A stretch of DNA of 19,355 nucleotides from an uncultured Saprospiraceae bacterium (GTDB lineage Bacteria; Bacteroidota; Bacteroidia; Chitinophagales; Saprospiraceae), in NCBI GenBank assembly GCA_937959375.1, contig CALGLS010000259.1:1-19355 (forward strand). Reading direction: 5' to 3'. The notes beneath the pieces were generated by a model. The model searched no databases and was not told the DNA's origin. It saw only the letters and a program-made list of their open reading frames with translations. The translations under genes and the position numbers were made by a program. This document shows, one piece after another, positions 15,155 through 19,355 of the stretch; the stretch's first letter is position 1; each line of letters opens with the position of its first letter.

Positions 15155-15315
15155 CGACAATAGAGGTCTACAAGGTAGAGTTCTACGAACAACGTAAAAG
15201 AAAGGCGATAAAAACTAACAATTTAAAAAATAAAGTTGTGCCTACTTCACGTTAGTGAGAAGGAAGAATGATAACTGATTTTTTTATTTACAGCCAGGCA
15301 AAATTGTTTAAAATT

Positions 15316-17397
15316 ATGAAAGGTTATAAAGCAATACTGTTTTTATTAATAACGACTTGTTTGTTTGCATTTGATGCAACCGCACAAAAATCTTCTAAAA
15401 CTAAAGCATCAAAGAAGCTTTATGAGAAAGGAGGTAAAGTTGTTATTAAAAATGCACAGTCAATCAATACCTCTAGTCTTGAGTTTTCTCCATCCTTTTA
15501 TCAAAATGGATTGGTATACGCTACTTCGCGTAAAAGCCAAGGAGAACGGGATAAGAAAATTAACGAAACATATTTCGAACTATATTACGCATCGCTTGAT
15601 GGTAATGGTTTGCCACTCAACCCAAAGCAATTTTCACTTGAGGTAAACTCTCAATTGCACGAAGGTCCTGTGAGTTTTAGTCGAGATGGTAATATTATTT
15701 ACTTTACTCGAAACAACTTGAAAAAAGGGGTGCGAAAAGCGGATGATCAAGGCGTAACTCGTTTGAAAATTTATGAAGCAGAAAAAGGTCCTGAAGATTG
15801 GGAGAATGTAAAAGAGCTTCCTTTCAATAGTGATGAGTATTCTGTTTGTCATCCTACACTTTCTGCAGATGGCAAAAAATTATATTTCTCTTCTGACATG
15901 CCTGGTGGCATCGGTGGAATGGATTTATGGGTAGTAGAACGTCAAGGTGACACCTGGTCTAGTCCAATTAACTTGGGGCCAGAAATCAACACGATTAAAA
16001 ACGAAGTATTTCCATTTATTCATAGTACTGGAAACTTGTTTTTCGCATCTAACGGACACGAAGGAATGGGTGGTCTAGATATTTTTAGAATTGACATCGG
16101 TTCCAAAGTATGGGGAGGTGTTAGTAATATTGGCGAACCTTTTAATTCTCCTTCTGATGATTTAGGATTGATTCTTACGCCAGGTGGAACTAAAGGATAT
16201 TTCGCATCAGACCGTGCCGGTGGAAATGGTAAAGATGATATTTATTTGTTTGAAGCATTTGATGGTGTTGGTGGAGAAACTGCTCCTGAAATCATCACTT
16301 CAACGATTCAAGTATACGACGCATCTACTAATAATCGAATCGAAGGCGCTGAAGTAAGAATTTTTGAAAGAACTTCTGAGGGGTTCATCGGTGGTGGTAA
16401 TGATTTGTACGAGGCAGTATTAATGCCATCAGATGCTGGAGCAGGTGAATTGGTTTTCAAACTAATAAGAAAAGATGCAGGTTCTCTTGGAGAAGCAGAT
16501 CGAATGACTGATACAAATGGAGAAGCGATTTATGATTTTACAGGTGAAAAGCGTTACATGCTTTTTGTATCTAAAGACGGTTTTGCGAGCAATGAAGTTG
16601 TATACTCTACAATAGGAAACATTGGAGCTGGAGTTGTTGAAGTACCACTGAATCGTTCAGTATGTGCAGAGCTTTCAGGTGTTGTTAAAGACAAAGGAAG
16701 AAATGCAGTTATACCAAACGCGATTATAAAAGTTACTAGCACTTGTAATGGTAAAGAAGATGTATTGTTGGCTGATGCCAATGGACGTTTCAGCTATTGT
16801 TTGCCAGCAGGTTGTGATTATGTAGTCACTGGTATCAAAGAAAATTATTCCAACGGTATGATTTCATTTGCGGGTGTAAAAGCAGGGTCGCCACTATCTG
16901 GAGATATCATGCTTTCGCCAATTACGAATACTACAATGTCAAGTGGAAATGGATACACTGGAGGTAGCCTTGGTGAAGGAAGTACAATTATTCTAGAAAA
17001 TATATACTACGATTTCAATAAGTCGTTTATCCGAAGAGGAGCTGCTGTTGAATTGGATGAATTGAAAGACTTGATGACTCGATATCCTTCTATGGTTGTT
17101 GAATTGAGTTCGCACACAGATTCTCGAGGTGGTACGGATTACAATTTACAGCTTTCTCAAAAGAGAGCAGATTCTGCAAAAGAATATCTTGTAGCTAGAG
17201 GTATTAATTCTAGTCGAATTACAACAAGAGGTTACGGTGAATCTTCACTTAGAAATGGTTGTAGCGATGGTTCCAATTGTACTGAAGAAGAACATCAATA
17301 TAACCGACGTACTGAGGTGAAAGTCTTGAGTATTGATGAAAAAGTAAACGTTCAATACCATGATCGTGGACCTGAAGTTATTCACAGAAAAAATTAA
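15316..17397 (+). CDS. OmpA-family protein with WD40-like (PD40) propeller
   Basis: A 693-residue envelope protein. I start it at ATG 15316 because a clean signal peptide follows (MKGYKAILFLLITTCLFAF, cleavage near ATAQ); an upstream in-frame ATG at 15268 would add 16 residues before it. Residues about 50-315 are PD40 repeats (SPSFYQNGLVYATSR, GPVSFSRDGNIIYFTR, HPTLSADGKKLYFSSD, YFASDRAGGNGKDDIYLFE). Residues about 330-510 hold two carboxypeptidase-regulatory-like beta sandwiches. Residues about 558-670 are an OmpA C-terminal domain with HTDSRG...YN..LS..RA, including the Asp and Arg used to bind diaminopimelate. It should sit in the periplasm or outer membrane, bound to peptidoglycan. The layout resembles T9SS protein PorE without its TPR part. 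Last gene of the adhesin module. Confidence 0.93.
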   Translation: MKGYKAILFLLITTCLFAFDATAQKSSKTKASKKLYEKGGKVVIKNAQSINTSSLEFSPSFYQNGLVYATSRKSQGERDKKINETYFELYYASLDGNGLPLNPKQFSLEVNSQLHEGPVSFSRDGNIIYFTRNNLKKGVRKADDQGVTRLKIYEAEKGPEDWENVKELPFNSDEYSVCHPTLSADGKKLYFSSDMPGGIGGMDLWVVERQGDTWSSPINLGPEINTIKNEVFPFIHSTGNLFFASNGHEGMGGLDIFRIDIGSKVWGGVSNIGEPFNSPSDDLGLILTPGGTKGYFASDRAGGNGKDDIYLFEAFDGVGGETAPEIITSTIQVYDASTNNRIEGAEVRIFERTSEGFIGGGNDLYEAVLMPSDAGAGELVFKLIRKDAGSLGEADRMTDTNGEAIYDFTGEKRYMLFVSKDGFASNEVVYSTIGNIGAGVVEVPLNRSVCAELSGVVKDKGRNAVIPNAIIKVTSTCNGKEDVLLADANGRFSYCLPAGCDYVVTGIKENYSNGMISFAGVKAGSPLSGDIMLSPITNTTMSSGNGYTGGSLGEGSTIILENIYYDFNKSFIRRGAAVELDELKDLMTRYPSMVVELSSHTDSRGGTDYNLQLSQKRADSAKEYLVARGINSSRITTRGYGESSLRNGCSDGSNCTEEEHQYNRRTEVKVLSIDEKVNVQYHDRGPEVIHRKN

Positions 17398-17421
17398 TTT
17401 CATACTGATCTCATAAGCTAA

Positions 17422-17487
17422 AAGCAGCCTATTAAAGGCTGTTTGGCTAAAAAGAGAATATCCTCATTGGGTATTCTCTTTTTTTTT
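17422..17487 (+). terminator. Double terminator of the adhesin module
   Basis: Two hairpins in tandem. The first, CAGCCT/AGGCTG (17425-17441), is followed by TTT. The second, AAGAGAATATCC (17452-17463) with GGGTATTCTCTT (17469-17480), has a 5-base loop and leads into nine T residues at 17479-17487, a strong rho-independent terminator. The pair begins 25 bases after the OmpA stop and separates this module from the sigma factor cluster. Confidence 0.92.
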
Positions 17488-17536
17488 GGCGTTATTTGAA
17501 ACGACTTCAAACCAATAGTGCAACCCTTTATAAAAA

Positions 17537-18124
17537 GTGCTGTCCTTACTATCAAACACATCCACACACTTGGATTATCAAAATACGCATAGAAAAATCA
17601 TAGAAGCCTGTAGGGCAGGGGATCGTTCATCGCAATATGAGCTGTATAGCTTGTATTCAAAAGCGATGTATAATATTTGTCTTCGAATGGTGAAAAACGA
17701 AATGGACGCTGAGGATATGCTTCAGAGCTCATTCACAGATGTATTTACTAAGCTACACTCATTTAATTATCAAGCGTCTATTGGTGCTTGGATCAAACGA
17801 ATTGTGATCAATAACTGTATCAATTTTTTGAAAAAGAGAAAGCTCCAATTGCAAGAACTAAATGAAACGCATGACTATTATTCTCCAGAAGAGGATCAGT
17901 CTACACAGCCAGCTTATAGTGTCGAAACGATAAAGCGTGCCATATTTGAACTGCCAGATGGTTATCGTGTTGTATTTTCATTGTACGCCATGGAAGGATA
18001 TGACCATAGTGAAATAGCAAGTATTTTAGGAGTTTCAGAAGCAACATCGAAATCACAATATAGCAGAGCAAAAGGAAAGCTAAGAACACTGCTAAAAGAA
18101 AAAAGACTGAACCAATTTGGATAA
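17537..18124 (+). CDS. ECF-type RNA polymerase sigma factor
   Basis: Up to 195 residues with the two-domain layout of extracytoplasmic-function sigma factors. Region 2 (about residues 30-85) includes YELYSLYSKAMYNICLRMVKNEMDAEDMLQ and a -10-binding helix ending in W..RI..N. Region 4 (about 130-190) reads LPDGYRVVFSLYAMEGYDHSEIASILGVSEATSKSQYSRAKGKLR, a helix-turn-helix for -35 recognition. The start is uncertain: GTG at 17537 or in-frame TTG at 17570; no suitable ATG lies before region 2. It should redirect RNA polymerase to a small regulon in response to an envelope cue. The membrane protein gene 65 bases downstream is its likely anti-sigma factor. Confidence 0.92.
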   Translation: MLSLLSNTSTHLDYQNTHRKIIEACRAGDRSSQYELYSLYSKAMYNICLRMVKNEMDAEDMLQSSFTDVFTKLHSFNYQASIGAWIKRIVINNCINFLKKRKLQLQELNETHDYYSPEEDQSTQPAYSVETIKRAIFELPDGYRVVFSLYAMEGYDHSEIASILGVSEATSKSQYSRAKGKLRTLLKEKRLNQFG

Positions 18125-18189
18125 ACAACCTCAATACAAACTTCTTTTAAAAATACGTTCTTAATCAAGGAACATTAAAGTGTAAGAGA

Positions 18190-18732
18190 ATGGATAACTT
18201 AGAAAAATTTATTTCCGAAAACAGAGCAGACTTTGACGATAAGTCACCACCCGCGCGTGTATGGGAGAAGATAGAAGGTAAGGCTAAACCAGAAGTAAAA
18301 AAAATAACCTTCTGGAGAGGTTTTAAAGTAGCGGCTGCAGTATTACTATTATTGACTACTGGTGCTGCTATGGGGATTGCTTTTATGAATAATCAAAATG
18401 CTTCATCACTAGCATCCAATACACTTACTAATGAATTTCTTGAAGTAGAACGATACTATCAAAAAGAGATAAACGTAAAAGTGAAAAGGTTGACAAGTAT
18501 GAAAGATTATGACACTTCAGTCAATGAAGATTTGGAACAATTAGATCTTTCAATCAGTGAACTGAAAGCAGAAATTGCAGATGCACCAAAAGGAAGTGAG
18601 GAGGAGATAATAAGCACGATGATTAATAATTATAAAACAAAAGTAGAACTACTCGAACGCATACTAGACCGAATGGAAAACAATACATCTACTGAAGATA
18701 AAAAAAGAAAAAATGAAAGTACTAATATTTAA
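18190..18732 (+). CDS. Single-pass membrane protein, probable anti-sigma factor
   Basis: A 180-residue protein with an N-terminal cytoplasmic part of about 45 residues (containing PPARVWEKIEGK), one transmembrane helix at about 46-66, and a periplasmic part rich in Glu, Lys and Leu predicted to form coiled coil (about 80-165). Position right after a sigma factor, and the cytoplasm-helix-periplasm layout, fit an anti-sigma factor. There is no cysteine or histidine anywhere, so the usual zinc-binding anti-sigma motif (HxxxCxxC) is absent; sigma binding would have to be of a zinc-independent kind. Its last 20 bases overlap the next gene in another frame, indicating translational coupling. Role is inferred mainly from context. 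Confidence 0.75.
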   Translation: MDNLEKFISENRADFDDKSPPARVWEKIEGKAKPEVKKITFWRGFKVAAAVLLLLTTGAAMGIAFMNNQNASSLASNTLTNEFLEVERYYQKEINVKVKRLTSMKDYDTSVNEDLEQLDLSISELKAEIADAPKGSEEEIISTMINNYKTKVELLERILDRMENNTSTEDKKRKNESTNI

Positions 18733-19355
18733 AACAATGCTGCCACTCTTATTGGTCTTAGGTGTAGTAATGCCTGCCCTTGCAAATAATGGGGCTCCAA
18801 TTAGTAAAAGGGAATTTACAAAAAAAGTTGAACGCAGTTTTGAAATTGACGCAGATGGGAAGGTTGGTTTGTCAAACAGACACGGAAAGGTAGAGGTGAA
18901 AACCTGGGACAAAAATTCCGTTGAAATTGAAATAACAATCATCGTAGATGCTAGAAGCGAATCTGCAGCCGAAGATGTTTTTGATCGCATCAATATTGAT
19001 TTTGACAATGGTCGTGATTTTGTAAAAGCAATGACGAACATAGAATCAAAAAGTAATAGTTGGTGGCCTTCCGCTTCTGGATCAGGAAATAAATCTGATT
19101 TTGAAATCAATTACCTAGTACACATGCCCAAAACAAACGACTTGCAACTCTACAATAAATACGGGCATTCATATGTAGAAGACATCGGAGGCAGTGTAAT
19201 CGCAGAAATTAAATACGGCGATTTGAACATGACCAGAATAGGAGGCGATCTAGATTTGGATATCGGTTACGGAAACGCAGTTGTTGATAAGTCAGCTAAA
19301 TCTCAAATTGAAATCAAATACGGATCACTGCGATTGAAAGAATCTGGAGACGTAA
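18713..19355 (+). CDS. Exported DUF4097-like beta-repeat protein (3' end cut by window)
   Basis: Translated by hand from ATG 18713; the frame stays open to the window end, giving at least 214 residues. A signal peptide is clear (MLPLLLVLGVVMPALA, cleavage before NNG). The mature part has short recurring beta-strand units such as VGLSNRHGKVEVKTWDKNSVEIEI, VIAEIKYGDLNM, LDLDIGYGNAVV and IEIKYGSLRL, the pattern of DUF4097/GIN-type adhesin-like beta helices. It overlaps the probable anti-sigma gene by 20 bases, so the two are co-translated. Such proteins often follow ECF sigma and anti-sigma genes in Bacteroidota; function unproven, perhaps sensing or an envelope target. A longer C-terminus must lie outside the window. 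Confidence 0.85.
   Translation, partial: MKVLIFKTMLPLLLVLGVVMPALANNGAPISKREFTKKVERSFEIDADGKVGLSNRHGKVEVKTWDKNSVEIEITIIVDARSESAAEDVFDRINIDFDNGRDFVKAMTNIESKSNSWWPSASGSGNKSDFEINYLVHMPKTNDLQLYNKYGHSYVEDIGGSVIAEIKYGDLNMTRIGGDLDLDIGYGNAVVDKSAKSQIEIKYGSLRLKESGDV

Noticed and set aside
18664..19110. Minus-strand open frame of 148 codons at the end of the window
   Set aside because: Antisense to the exported DUF4097-like protein, whose signal peptide and beta repeats are clearly the real product.

Overview
The window looks like a chromosomal segment of a Bacteroidota bacterium, most likely from the Saprospiria/Chitinophagia side of the phylum. The evidence is a type IX secretion (T9SS) cargo protein with a gliding-motility-type (type B) C-terminal sorting domain, a PorP/SprF-family outer-membrane protein, an OmpA protein with a WD40-like (PD40) propeller, paired ExbD genes, AT-rich A-tract leaders without Shine-Dalgarno sequences, and a sigma/anti-sigma/DUF4097-like cluster. 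No tRNA, rRNA, CRISPR array, insertion sequence or phage gene was seen.

Layout. Bases 1-420: a DUF1232 (YkvA-type) membrane protein on the minus strand. Bases 715-1868: two ExbD/TolR-type proteins on the plus strand, without ExbB or TonB beside them, with a double-hairpin repeat in the gap before the second gene and right after it. Bases 1925-2627: a NodB-type polysaccharide deacetylase on the minus strand with its own rho-independent terminator. Bases 2898-4746: gltX, a small lysine- and acid-rich protein, and a strong terminator. Bases 4747-5450: an AT-rich gap with several small hairpins and one doubtful ORF.

Bases 5451-17397 are the centrepiece: a 2872-residue secreted surface protein built of hyalin-repeat-like, Ig-like and further beta-sandwich repeats and ending in a type B T9SS sorting domain; then a PorP/SprF-like protein; then an OmpA/PD40 protein. 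By analogy with SprB/SprF, the PorP-like protein is the likely dedicated partner that secretes or anchors the giant protein at the outer membrane, and the OmpA protein would tie the assembly to peptidoglycan. A double terminator closes this block.

Bases 17537-19355 hold a second cluster: an ECF-type sigma factor, a single-pass membrane protein that is probably its anti-sigma factor, and an overlapping exported DUF4097-like protein cut by the window end. This third gene was translated by hand because it has no stop inside the window.

Base composition changes within the window: up to about 2.6 kb the plus strand is C-rich over G, and from gltX onward it is G-rich over C. The two ExbD genes run against the trend expected from their orientation.
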